Below, one piece after another: positions 43,422-52,493 of a DNA stretch of 64,000 bases. The notes under the pieces were generated by a model. That model searched no databases, was not told where the DNA came from, and was given only the letters and a program-made list of their open reading frames with translations. Made by a program: the position numbers and the translations under genes. Every line of letters starts with the position of its first letter. The stretch's first letter is position 1. Origin of the DNA: Bog-473 sp963730785 (GTDB lineage: Bacteria; Actinomycetota; Acidimicrobiia; Acidimicrobiales; RAAP-2). The stretch covers positions 682,001-746,000 of the forward strand of contig CAVSTF010000010.1 of NCBI GenBank assembly GCA_963730785.1, written 5' to 3'.

Positions 43422-44299
43422 TCAGTCAGCTGCCAGCACGACGACCGGCTTGATGCGGTCGGTGCCGGTGGCCTCGTAGACGGCCAGCAGATTGCCCCGT
43501 TCATCGAGCATGGCCCAGGGGCCATCGCCCACCGCGCCGATGGGGACCCGGTCCAGCGGCAGGCCACGGCTGATCACGACGGCCATCTCGGCACCGACGG
43601 TGACGAAGCTCATGTCCCGCATGGCCTGGGCCGGCGTCAGGACGGCGTCGGGGTCGAGGAGCTCGAGGGGTCGCATTTCGGACTGCGCCGAACGAGCCGA
43701 TGCGGGTGCGTCGCAGCGTCGCGATGTGGGCCCCGCCACCCAGCGCCATGCCCGAGGTCCTGGGCCAGCACCCGGATGTAGGTGCCCGACGAGCACTCGA
43801 TCTCGGCCCGGTAGACGTTCGGGCGTTCGGGATCGGCCTGCACGTCGAAGCGGTACACGCTGACCGGGCGGGCCGGGCGGTCGACCTCAATGCCCTGGCG
43901 GGCCAACTCGTGCAGGCGCTTGCCGCCGATTTTGATGGCCGAGACCATGGGTGGCACCTGCTCGATGTCGCCCGTCAGCCCTTCGGCCGCCGACTGGACT
44001 TGGGCCGGGGTGACCTCGGACATGTCGTAGGTGCCGGTGACGTCGCCGGAGGCATCGAGGGTGGACGTGGCCACGCCGAGCACGATGTCGGCCACATACG
44101 TCTTGGGCAGCGCCTGGAGGAACCGCAACAATCTGGTGGCCCGGCCGAGGCCGACCAGCAGCACGCCGGTGGCGTCGGGGTCGAGCGTGCCGGCATGCCC
44201 GACCCGGCGCTGCCCGTAGATGCGGCGGCAGCGAGCCACCACGTCGTGCGAGGTCCAGCCGGCCTCCTTGTCGATAACGACCAGGCCGTTGACGCTCAC
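43422..44299 (-). CDS. truB: tRNA pseudouridine-55 synthase TruB (two frame breaks)
   Basis: Isomerises U55 in the T-loop of tRNAs. The catalytic Asp is in G-H-A-G-T-L-D-P-D-A-T-G-V-L; further motifs are K-T-Y-V-A-D-I, Q-V-P-P-M-V-S-A-I-K, and C-S-S-G-T-Y-I-R-V-L-A-Q-D-L-G. Breaks lie near 43752 (one extra base after A-Q-D-L-G) and near 43679 (one extra base). The corrected C-terminus contains L-R-R-T-R-I-G-S-F and L-E-L-L-D-P and ends V-V-V-L-A-A-D. It overlaps rbfA by ATGA. Confidence 0.94.
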
Positions 44300-44676
44300 T
44301 CGTCGTCTGGGTCGGGTTCTTGGTCCCAGCCGTCGCGATCCATGCCGCGCAGCAGTTCTTCCACCCGGGAGCCGGCCACGATGGCGGGGTCGGCCTTGAA
44401 GGTCAGCCGGGGCGTGCGCTTCATGGTGACCTGGGACCCGATCAACTTCTGCAGTTGGGGTCGGCGTTCTTCCAAGGCGGCGGCGGCCTCGTCATCCATG
44501 GAGGCCAGGTACACCGTGGCGTTGCGCATGTCGGCCGCCGTGTCCACCGAGGTGACGGTGACCATGCGGAATCGCTCGTCGGCATCGGCCAGCCGCTCAA
44601 GTTCCTCGGCCACCACCTGTCGCAACACTTGATTGACCCGCAAGGAGCGGGGATACGTCGCCGTACGCCGTTTCAC
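44296..44676 (-). CDS. rbfA: Ribosome-binding factor A
   Basis: A 126-residue KH-like 30S maturation factor. Typical segments are R-V-N-Q-V-L-R-Q-V-V-A-E-E-L and N-A-T-V-Y-L-A, with K-R-T-P-R-L-T-F before the C-terminal helix. The GTG at 44676 is chosen (V-K-R-R-T-A-T-Y-P-R), since the upstream codons overlap infB and are not conserved. It sits between infB (7 nt) and truB (ATGA), the standard order. Confidence 0.94.
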   Translation of the reverse strand: MKRRTATYPRSLRVNQVLRQVVAEELERLADADERFRMVTVTSVDTAADMRNATVYLASMDDEAAAALEERRPQLQKLIGSQVTMKRTPRLTFKADPAIVAGSRVEELLRGMDRDGWDQEPDPDDE

Positions 44677-44683
44677 TATGGCG

Positions 44684-47579
44684 TCACGTCCGCGCGATCT
44701 CGCGCTCCTCAAAGGTTTCGATGATGTCGCCGTCCTTGAGGTCCTGGAAGTCCGAAAGACCGATACCGCATTCGAAGCCGGCCGCTACCTCACGGGCGTC
44801 GTCCTTGAAGCGACGAAGCGAGTTGATGGTGCCCTTCCAGATGATGGTGCCCTCGCGCAGGAACCGGACCTTGGAGCCACGGGTGATCTTGCCTTCCCGC
44901 ACGAAACAACCGGCGATGGCACCGATGCGGGGCACCCGGAAGATCTCTCGCACTTCGGCTTCGCCGGTGACCACTTCTTCGTAGAGCGGCGAGAGCAGGC
45001 CGAGCATGGCTGCCTCAATGTCTTCGAGGAGCTTGTAGATGATTTCGTACGTGCGTACTTCAACGTCTTCGGACTCGGCCAACTCCCGGGAGCGTCGGTC
45101 AGGTCGGACGTTGAACCCGATGATGGTGGCGCTGGAGGCGGCCGCCAACTGCACGTCGTTCTCGGTGATGCCACCGATGCCGCGCAGAATGAAGTTGAGC
45201 TTCACGTCTTCGCGCTCGAGCCGCTTCAGGCTCTCGGTGACCGCTTCGAGCGATCCCTGCATGTCGGTCTTGAGCACGATGTTGAGCGTGGCCGTTTCGC
45301 CGCGCTGAATCTGCTCGAACAGGTCTTCCAACTTGGCGCCGGTCGCTGCCGAGGCGACGGGCTTGTGACCGGACAGGCGGAACCGTTGGGCCCGGGCTTC
45401 GCCCAGAGTGCGGGCTCGAGCCAGGTCCTTGGCGCCACGCATTTCGTCACCGGCATGCGGCGGCTCGGAGAACCCGAGTACCTGCACCGGCGTCGACGGC
45501 AGCGCTTCTTTGACATGGTCGCCCAGGTCGTCAATGAGGGCCTTGACCTTGCCCCATCCGGCACCGGCCACCACCGGGTCGCCGACCCGGAGCGTGCCCT
45601 GCTGGACAATGACCGTGGCCACCGGCCCACGACCGGCTTCAAGGTTGGCTTCGAGGACGACGCCCCGAGCTTCACCTTCGACTCGGGCCGTCAGTTCTTC
45701 GAGTTCGGCCACCACGAGGATCTGCTCAAGCAGGTCATCGATGCCGAGATTCTGCAGCGCGGAGACCTCGACCACGATGGTGTCGCCACCCCAGGCTTCG
45801 GGCACCAGCCCGCGCTCGGAGAGCTGCTGGAGCACTCGGGCCGGGTCGGCGTTGTCGCGGTCGATCTTGTTGACGGCCACGATGATCGGCACGTCGGCCG
45901 CCTGCGCGTGGTCGATGGCCTCAATGGTCTGCGGCATCACCCCGTCATCGGCCGCCACCACGAGGATGACGATGTCGGTGACTTGGGCACCGCGGGCTCG
46001 CATGGCCGTGAAGGCGGCGTGACCGGGCGTGTCGATGAACGTGATGCGCTTGTCGTTCCAGACCACCTGGTAGGCACCGATGTGCTGGGTGATGCCACCG
46101 GCTTCGCCGGAGACCACGTCGGTGGTCCGGATGCGGTCCAGCAACAGGGTCTTGCCGTGGTCGACGTGACCCATGACGGTGACGACCGGCGGGCGGGGAC
46201 GCTGATCGGCGGCGTCGACGTCTTCGTCCTCTTCCTCGAAGTAGCGGGAAAGGAGTTGGGCTTCTTGCTCTTCGCCCGGGTCAACCAGGCGCACGTCGGC
46301 CCCGAGTTCAGCGGCGAACAGCTCGATCATGTCGTCGGTCAACGACTGCGTGGCCATGACCATCTCGCCCTGCAGCAGCAGGAAGCGGACGATGTCGCCG
46401 GCGCTTCGGTTCAGCTTCGGACCGAGGTCGCGGGCGGTTGAACCGCGCTCGACAATGACTTCACCATCGGGCACCGGTGCCGTGGACGGCTGGTAGCTGG
46501 TGAGTTGCGTTGGCTCCAGCTCTTCGAGGTTGCGACGACGCCGACGGGCCCGTCGCTGTGGCGGGCGTCGACCGGGCACTCCCCCACGGCCAGCGAGCCG
46601 GCGGACCGCCAGCGGGACCGCCACCGGCGCCACCACCGGGACGTCCACCGAAACCGGAGGAGGGACGACTTCCGAAACTGCTGCCACCCGGCCCACCAGG
46701 ACCACCGGTCGGGCGACCAGCGCCGGGCGCGGGACGTCCACCCGTACGAGCGGGATAGGCCCCACCGGCGGGACGGCCGGTCGGTGCGGAGGGACGGCGA
46801 CCACCCAGGCCCGGGGGCGGTGGGATCGGTCGGCCACTCGGTCCAATCGGAGGACGGGGCGGCGGGGGTGGTGGGACTGGCTTGCCGCTCGGGCTCAATG
46901 GAGGCGCGGTGCGCTTGGCCGGTGCCTCGGGAGCACCAGGTGCGGCGGCGACACCTTCGACTGGTGCGGCTGCTGGGGCCTCGGCCGCCGGTGTGGCTGG
47001 CGCGGCAGGCGCGGCGGCCGGAGCTGCTGCGGGGGCCGCTGGTGCGGCGGCTGGTGCCTGGGCGGCGATCTTTGGCGCTGGCGCTGGTGCGGCTGGGGCG
47101 GCCGTAGGGGCCGGGGCGGCGGCGGGAGCTGGTGCGGCTGGTGCGGCGGCGGGCGCTGGTGCGGCTGCTGCGGGAGCGGCAGCGCGGGGCAGCTGGGCGG
47201 GCCGGGGCGACGCAGTGGGGCGACTGCTGATCAGCCGGGGGTCACGGGGCGAATCCAGGGGTGGCGCGGATGGGGCAGACGCGGCAGGGCGGGTGGCCGC
47301 GGGGGCAGCACCAGACGATGCGGCGGCCCGCGATGAACTGACAACTCTTTTGGCGACTGGCGCTTCGGCCTTGGCTGGTGCGGCGGGCTCGTCAGGCTGG
47401 ACCGGGCGGCGGAGACCTTCGGCGTCGGCCTTACGGCGGACGCGGTCGGCCTGGGCGTCCTCAATGGAGGACGAGTGGCTCTTGACCCCAATTCCTAGGG
47501 AAAGGGCCAGCTCAAGCCCTTCCTTGTTACTGAGGCCTAGCTCCTTGGCCAGCTCATAGACGCGGATCTTCTTTGGCAA
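44684..47579 (-). CDS. infB: Translation initiation factor IF-2 (one frame break)
   Basis: A GTPase that brings fMet-tRNA to the 30S subunit. The N-terminal IF2N motif K-K-I-R-V-Y-E-L-A-K-E-L-G-L is followed by about 280 residues of Ala/Pro/Gly/Arg-rich low complexity. The G domain has V-T-V-M-G-H-V-D-H-G-K-T, G-G-I-T-Q-H-I-G-A-Y, D-T-P-G-H-A-A-F and N-K-I-D. Domains II-IV complete it to about 964 residues. The start is TTG at 47579. One extra base near 46594, in the Gly/Pro-rich stretch, splits the frame; correcting it gives R-R-R-R-N-L-E-E-L-E-P before the conserved core. Confidence 0.96.
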
Positions 47580-47632
47580 GTGGTTCTCTGTGTCCTTCGT
47601 AGTGACGGGCCCCGGGGGTGACCCGCAGCCCT

Positions 47633-47911
47633 CTATCCTCGCACATCAGGTAGCGGCTTCTCCGACGCTTGGAGAAAGCCCGCTTGCAGCCCTTCGATGG
47701 CTGCGTCGCTCACCGGGGACCGAAACGCCTTATGAAAGGCCTTCCGGCGCACAGCGGCCGTGATGCAATCGGGAGAGTCGAGGCATAACCAAGCCCCCCG
47801 ACCGGAGCCACGGCGGTCAATCCGCAACTCCCCGTCCTGCCGAACGACCCGGAGCAGTTCATCGGCCGGCCGAGGCGTCCGGCAGCCGATACAGGTCCGA
47901 GTCGGTGACGG
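47633..47911 (-). CDS. ylxR: YlxR family RNA-binding protein (start not visible)
   Basis: A DUF448/YlxR protein of about 92 residues. It has the family motif R-T-C-I-G-C-R near the N-terminus, R-V-V-R, and R-G-S-G-R-G-A-W-L-C. YlxR is encoded between nusA and infB in most bacteria, as here. In the frame there is no ATG, GTG or TTG between the in-frame TGA at 47921-47923 and the C-I-G-C-R motif; the only near-start is ATA at 47915-47917. A base error near 47912 or a non-standard start is possible, so the 5' limit is approximate. Confidence 0.8.
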   Translation of the reverse strand, partial: PSPTRTCIGCRTPRPADELLRVVRQDGELRIDRRGSGRGAWLCLDSPDCITAAVRRKAFHKAFRSPVSDAAIEGLQAGFLQASEKPLPDVRG

Positions 47912-47913
47912 CG

Positions 47914-49138
47914 TTATGCCTCAGCCTCCGTGGTTGATGTCTCGACGGCCGGTGTGTCGGCCTCGGACTCGAGCAGGGCGGGGTCGGCGCTGGCGGCGGG
48001 GGCGTCCTCGGAACCCTCGGGCGCGTCCTCGGCCTGGTGGCTCCATTCTTCAGCCGACATGGCCTCGCCGCCCTCGGCGGGCTTCCAGACCATTTCGCCG
48101 GACTCGTCCTCAATCCATTCGCCCTCGGCCCATTCCTGGCCCTCGAACCCGGCCTCTTCTTCGGCCAGCTGGGTCTCGCTCTTGATATCGATGCGCCAGC
48201 CGGTCAGCCGGGCGGCCAGGCGGGCGTTCTGACCCTCCTTGCCGATGGCCAGGGAGAGCTGGAAGTCGCTGACCACCACGGTGGCCGTGCCGGTCTCCTC
48301 GTCCAGGCGGACCTCTCGGACCCGGGCCGGGAGCCAGGGCGTTCATGATCAGGTCGACCGGGTCGTCGGAGAACGGCACCACATCGACCCGCTCGCCGCG
48401 GAGCTCGTTGGTGACCATGCGGACGCGCGAGCCACGGGCGCCCACGCAGGCGCCGACGGGGTCGACGTTGGGGTCGTTCGACCACACGGCGATCTTGGTG
48501 CGGTGACCGGGTTCGCGGGCGGCCGCCTTGATCTCGACCACACCGGAGGAGATCTCGGGCACCTCGAGCTCGAAGAGACGCTTGATCAGGCCGGGGTGGG
48601 TACGGCTCACCACGATCTGCGGGCCCTTGGTGGTCTTGCGGACCTCCACGATGTAGGCCTTCAGGCGGGTGCCGTGCTCGTAACGCTCGTAGGAGACCTG
48701 CTCGGCCTGCGGCAACAGGGCCTCGACCTTGCCCAGGTCCAGCAGCGTGTAGCGGTTGTCGGTCTGCTGCACGATGCCGGTGACGATGTCACCCTCACGG
48801 CCGGCGTACTCCTCGTACTTCATGTCGCGCTCGACTTCGCGGATGCGCTGGAGGATGACCTGCTTGGCCGTCTGGGCGGCAATGCGGCCGAAGTCGTCCG
48901 GGGTGTCGTCCCATTCGCGGATGACCTCGCCGTCCTCGTCGAGCTCCTGGCCGTAGACGCGGATCTCACCGGAGTCGGGGTCGATGGTGACCACGGCCTC
49001 TTCGGCCGCGTCGGGACGCCGCTTGTAGGCCGCCACCAGGGCGTTGGCCAGGGCGTCGAGCAACGTTTCCACCGAAATTCCCTTGTCACGGGCGATCTGT
49101 CCCAGTGCGTCCAAGAATTCGAAATTGGTCTTGCTCAT
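47914..49138 (-). CDS. nusA: Transcription termination/antitermination protein NusA (one frame break)
   Basis: Binds RNA polymerase and modulates pausing, termination and rRNA antitermination. Seen: the N-terminal domain (L-D-A-L-A-N-A-L-V-A-A-Y-K-R), the S1 domain (I-V-T-G-I-V-Q-Q), and KH1 (R-E-P-G-H-R-T-K-I-A-V, then G-A-C-V-G-A-R-G-S-R-V). KH2 has L-S-L-A-I-G-K-E-G-Q-N-A-R-L-A-A-R-L-T-G-W-R-I-D-I. The acidic C-terminus is rich in Glu/Ala. One extra G near 48329 breaks the frame between KH1 and KH2. It overlaps rimP (ATGA). Confidence 0.96.
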
Positions 49139-49626
49139 GTCCGGCTCACCTTCTCATTTTTCTTCGGCTGGCCGCCCCACGCGAATACCGTGCGGGCCCG
49201 CTCAATCTCTTCGTAGGCAATGCGCAGCGATCCTTCGGGAACTTCCGGACCCACCACGGTGCATCCCTGCTCATCGGCTGATTCCAGCTTCCCCGACACG
49301 CGGCGCACGGCCTCGGTGCCTCCGTTGATGCGGATGGTCACCGCCTCACCAATGGCCCGGGCGAAATGGGCCGGCGTCCGGAGGCGGCGCTCGACCCCGG
49401 GGGACGACACGGACAGGGTGTAGCGGCCGGGAATGGGGTCGATTTCGTCCAGGGCGGCGGAAACGGCCCGGGTGGCGTCGCTCAGTGCTTCGAGATTGAC
49501 GCCGCCCTCGCAGTCAACGAACACGGTCAGCTCGTTGCCGCGGAGCTCCACATCAATCAGGTCGAGGCCCTTCGCCTCCAGGAGGGGCGACAGCTGGGAC
49601 GCAAGGGTGTCAGTGCTCCTTGCCAT
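49135..49626 (-). CDS. rimP: Ribosome maturation factor RimP
   Basis: A 163-residue 30S maturation factor, first gene of the rimP-nusA-ylxR-infB-rbfA-truB run. Typical segments: G-L-D-L-I-D-V-E-L-R-G, V-F-V-D-C-E-G-G-V, and Y-T-L-S-V-S-S-P-G-V-E-R-R-L. The ATG at 49626 has a near-perfect AGGAGGTGA ribosome site 4 nt upstream, the strongest in the window. A good promoter and hairpin lie upstream. Confidence 0.95.
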   Translation of the reverse strand: MARSTDTLASQLSPLLEAKGLDLIDVELRGNELTVFVDCEGGVNLEALSDATRAVSAALDEIDPIPGRYTLSVSSPGVERRLRTPAHFARAIGEAVTIRINGGTEAVRRVSGKLESADEQGCTVVGPEVPEGSLRIAYEEIERARTVFAWGGQPKKNEKVSRT

Positions 49627-49667
49627 ACCGTCACCTCCTCTCGACCGATTTCACCATCCTCAAAGCA

Positions 49668-49736
49668 GAAGCGTGGGCCGCAGCCCACGCTTCAACGAGG
49701 TACTGATTCTAAAACTGGACAGCCCAGGGATTATAG
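49668..49736 (-). promoter_or_regulatory. rimP operon promoter and leader hairpin
   Basis: TATAAT (49731-49736, minus strand), preceded by TGC as an extended -10, is the best -10 box in the window; no good -35 is seen. About 35-50 nt downstream in the leader, GAAGCGTGGGC/GCCCACGCTTC (49668-49678 and 49683-49693) form a perfect 11-bp stem with a CGCA loop. The hairpin may end transcripts from proS or structure the rimP leader; it lacks a U-run. Confidence 0.65.
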
Positions 49737-49773
49737 CAATTACAACGTCACTTGATGGTCACCAGCTCGGCCA

Positions 49774-51186
49774 TCAGTAGGAGCGGCCCACCACGGCCAC
49801 CAGGTCGGCTTCATTGTCGCCTGGTTCGGCCAGGCTGCCGTCGGCTCGCTGCAGGCAACGCACGCTCAGCGCCGTCTTGGCCAGCTGGTCCTCCCCATCG
49901 TCGCCCAGGTCCCCCACCCGAAGGCGGGCAAAGCCGGTCGCACCGGCCTCAATGGCCTCTTCCAGCGTGGCGGCATCGACGGTCCGGCTCTCCCGGGCCG
50001 CCGTGGCTTCAGCCAGGAGCTCGGGCCCGACCCGGGCCAGGATGTCCTCGATCTCCTTGGCCACGCCGATCACCGGCAGCGTCTCTTTGGAGCGGGTGTG
50101 GCGGGTGACGACAGTGACATTGCCTTCGACCAGGTCGCGGGGGCCGATCTCGACCCGAACCGGGACGCCCTTGAGTTCCCAGTCCACACTGCGCCGCCCG
50201 AAGCTGGTCTCGGTGCGGTCGTCCAGCCGGACCCGGATCCCGGCGGCCTTCAACTCACCCACCAGGGCCGTGGCCGCCGACCGGACGTCAGGATCTTCCT
50301 TGATCACGAGCACCACCACCTGGGCCGGGGCCAATGCTGGTGGTAGGCGCAGGCCGAAGTCGTCGCCATGTCCCATGACCAGGGCGCCGATCAGGCGGGT
50401 GGACACGCCCCACGATGTCTGCCAGGCGTGCTCGACCACGCCCTCCGTGCTGGTGTAGGTGATGCCGAAGGCCTTGGCGAAGTTCTGGCCCAACTCGTGG
50501 CTGGTGCCCATCTGCAGCGCCTTGCCGTCCCCCATCATCCCTTCGCAGGTCCAGGTCCGGATGGCCCCGGCGAAGCGCTCGCGCGCCGTCTTGTGACCGG
50601 TCAGCACCGGGAGGGCACCCACGTTGACCATGGTGTCGACGTAGACATCGCGCAGGATCTGCAGCGCGTAGTCCCGGGCCTCATCCTCGCTGGCATGGGC
50701 TGTGTGGCCCTCCTGCCAGAGGAACTCGCTGGTCCGCAGGAACAGGCGGGGGCGCAGCTCCCAACGCACCACGTTGGCCCACTGGTTGATGAGCAGGGGC
50801 AGGTCGCGGTAGCTCTGGATCCACTTGGCGAAGAAGCTGTTGATGACCGTCTCGCTGGTCGGGCGCACCACCACTGGCTCCTCCAACTGCTTGCCGCCGC
50901 CGTGGGTGACCACAGCCAGTTCGGGGGCGAAGCCCTCGACGTGTTCGGCTTCCAGCTTCAGGTACGACTCGGGGATAAAGAGGGGGAAGTAAGCGTTTTC
51001 GGCCCCGGCCTCCTTGATGCGCCGGTCCAGCTCAGCCTGGAGCAGCTCCCAAATCCCGTAGCCCCATGGCCGGATGACCATCGTGCCCCGCACGGGGCCG
51101 TTCTCGGCCAGCTCGGCGCCGGCGATTACCTCCTGGTACCACTTCGGGAAGTCCTCTTCCCTGGTGACAATCGCTCCCTTGGCCAT
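49774..51186 (-). CDS. proS: Prolyl-tRNA synthetase, archaeal/eukaryotic-like type
   Basis: Class II aminoacyl-tRNA synthetase of 470 residues charging tRNA-Pro. Motifs: R-G-T-M-V-I-R-P-W-G-Y-G-I-W-E (motif 1 region), R-P-T-S-E-T-V-I, F-L-R-T-S-E-F-L-W-Q-E-G-H-T-A-H (motif 2) and G-D-D-F-G-L-R-L-P-P. The short form, without the roughly 180-residue editing insertion of classical bacterial ProRS, and the K-W-Y-Q-E-V-I start mark the archaeal/eukaryotic-like type (ProS type 3). The ATG at 51186 lies 6 nt after TACCCT (51193-51198), so it is probably leaderless and separately promoted from ispG. Confidence 0.94.
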   Translation of the reverse strand: MAKGAIVTREEDFPKWYQEVIAGAELAENGPVRGTMVIRPWGYGIWELLQAELDRRIKEAGAENAYFPLFIPESYLKLEAEHVEGFAPELAVVTHGGGKQLEEPVVVRPTSETVINSFFAKWIQSYRDLPLLINQWANVVRWELRPRLFLRTSEFLWQEGHTAHASEDEARDYALQILRDVYVDTMVNVGALPVLTGHKTARERFAGAIRTWTCEGMMGDGKALQMGTSHELGQNFAKAFGITYTSTEGVVEHAWQTSWGVSTRLIGALVMGHGDDFGLRLPPALAPAQVVVLVIKEDPDVRSAATALVGELKAAGIRVRLDDRTETSFGRRSVDWELKGVPVRVEIGPRDLVEGNVTVVTRHTRSKETLPVIGVAKEIEDILARVGPELLAEATAARESRTVDAATLEEAIEAGATGFARLRVGDLGDDGEDQLAKTALSVRCLQRADGSLAEPGDNEADLVAVVGRSY

Positions 51187-51192
51187 TGGGCA

Positions 51193-51198
51193 AGGGTA
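51193..51198 (-). promoter_or_regulatory. -10 element of proS
   Basis: TACCCT on the minus strand, with 6 nt (TGCCCA) to the proS ATG and no ribosome site. It lies in the short gap after the ispG stop. Confidence 0.5.
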
Positions 51199-51241
51199 GT
51201 GGGGACCGTGTGGGCGGCTCGACGGGCCAGCAGCCGTCGCC

Positions 51242-52468
51242 CTACTCGTGATGGCGCTTGATGATTTCGATCTTTTGAGCGGTGTGGTTGGGGTCGACGC
51301 CGGTCGAGACCAAAAGTTCCTGGCGGTCCGCCTCAGCTTCGGCCTCGGCACTTTCATCGGCGGCGGCCAGCCGGGCTTCGATGCCTTCGGCGACCAAGCG
51401 CTCGGCTTCTTCGACCAAGGCCGCGACCATGCCTTCCTCGGGCACCACGCGGACGATCTTGCCCCGAATGAAGAGATGACCCTTCTTCTTCCCGGCCGCG
51501 ATCCCGATGTCGGCTTCCCGGGCCTCGCCCGGACCATTGACCACGCAGCCCATCACGGCCACTTGGATCGGGAGGTTTAGCTTCTCCAGCGCTTCCTGAG
51601 CTTCCTTGGCCACGGCAATGACGTCGACCTGGGCCCGTCCACACGACGGGCAGGCGATCAGATCCAAACCCTTGCGCTCACGCAGACCCAGCGCTTCGAG
51701 CAGTTGGCGTCCGGCCCGAGCCTCTTCGACCGGATCGGCGGTCAGTGAGAAACGGATGGTGTCGCCGATGCCCTCGGCCAACAGCGTGGCGATGCCGGCG
51801 GTGCCCTTGACCAGTCCGGCCGGCGGGGGGCCCGCTTCGGTGACCCCAAGGTGGAGCGGGTGGTCGAACGTTTCCGAGGCCAGGCGATAGGCGGCGATCA
51901 TGAGCGCCACCGAGGAGGCCTTGACCGAAATTTTCACGTCGGTGAAGTCGACTTCCTCGAAATAGTGCAGTTCATTCTTGGCCGACTCGACCAGTGCTTC
52001 GGGAGTGGCGCCGCCGTACTTGGCGTAGAGATCAGGGTGCAGCGAACCCACGTTGACGCCAATGCGGATCGGCACGCCACGGTCGCGGGCCTCGGCCGCC
52101 ACCTGCTTGATTTCGGCTTCCTTGCGCAGGTTGCCCGGGTTGAGTCGGAGTCCCTGCACGCCGGCTTCCAGTGCGGCCAGCGCCATCTCGTGATGGAAGT
52201 GGATATCGGCCACGATCGGCACCGGCGAACGGGGCACAATTTGAGCCAGGCCGATGGCGGCGGCTTCCTCGTTGCAGGTGCAGCGCACGATGTCGGCCCC
52301 GGCCGCGGCGAGGGCGTAAATCTGAGCCAGGGTCCCGTCGACGTCGGCTGTCTTGGTGGTGGTCATCGACTGGACGGTGACCGGGGCGTTGTCCCCGATG
52401 GGCACCCCGCCCAGCGTGATGCGGCGGGTCGGTCGGCGGGGGCTGATCAAGGCGGAGGAATGTTCCAT
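51242..52468 (-). CDS. ispG: 4-hydroxy-3-methylbut-2-enyl-diphosphate synthase IspG
   Basis: A [4Fe-4S] enzyme of the MEP isoprenoid pathway that makes HMBPP from MEcPP. The N-terminal TIM barrel has V-T-V-Q-S-M-T-T-T-K-T-A-D-V, I-V-R-C-T-C-N and L-R-L-N-P-G-N. The cluster cysteines are in C-P-S-C-G-R and M-G-C-V-V-N-G-P-G-E. The 408-residue protein ends with an Ala/Glu-rich extension of about 40 residues not essential to the family. The ATG at 52468 is chosen (M-E-H-S-S-A-L); the open frame upstream lies in the site-2 protease gene. It is 26 nt downstream of that gene in the dxr-rip-ispG order. Confidence 0.96.
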   Translation of the reverse strand: MEHSSALISPRRPTRRITLGGVPIGDNAPVTVQSMTTTKTADVDGTLAQIYALAAAGADIVRCTCNEEAAAIGLAQIVPRSPVPIVADIHFHHEMALAALEAGVQGLRLNPGNLRKEAEIKQVAAEARDRGVPIRIGVNVGSLHPDLYAKYGGATPEALVESAKNELHYFEEVDFTDVKISVKASSVALMIAAYRLASETFDHPLHLGVTEAGPPPAGLVKGTAGIATLLAEGIGDTIRFSLTADPVEEARAGRQLLEALGLRERKGLDLIACPSCGRAQVDVIAVAKEAQEALEKLNLPIQVAVMGCVVNGPGEAREADIGIAAGKKKGHLFIRGKIVRVVPEEGMVAALVEEAERLVAEGIEARLAAADESAEAEAEADRQELLVSTGVDPNHTAQKIEIIKRHHE

Positions 52469-52493
52469 GGCGGGTGCGTTCCGATCGATTCGG

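Noticed and set aside
44633..46441. Plus-strand open frame of 602 codons
   Set aside because: It is antisense to the infB GTPase core; no motif, ribosome site or promoter supports it.
46590..47330. Low-complexity GC-rich stretch considered as a repeat region or RNA
   Set aside because: It codes for the Ala/Pro/Gly linker of IF-2, as is usual for actinobacterial infB.
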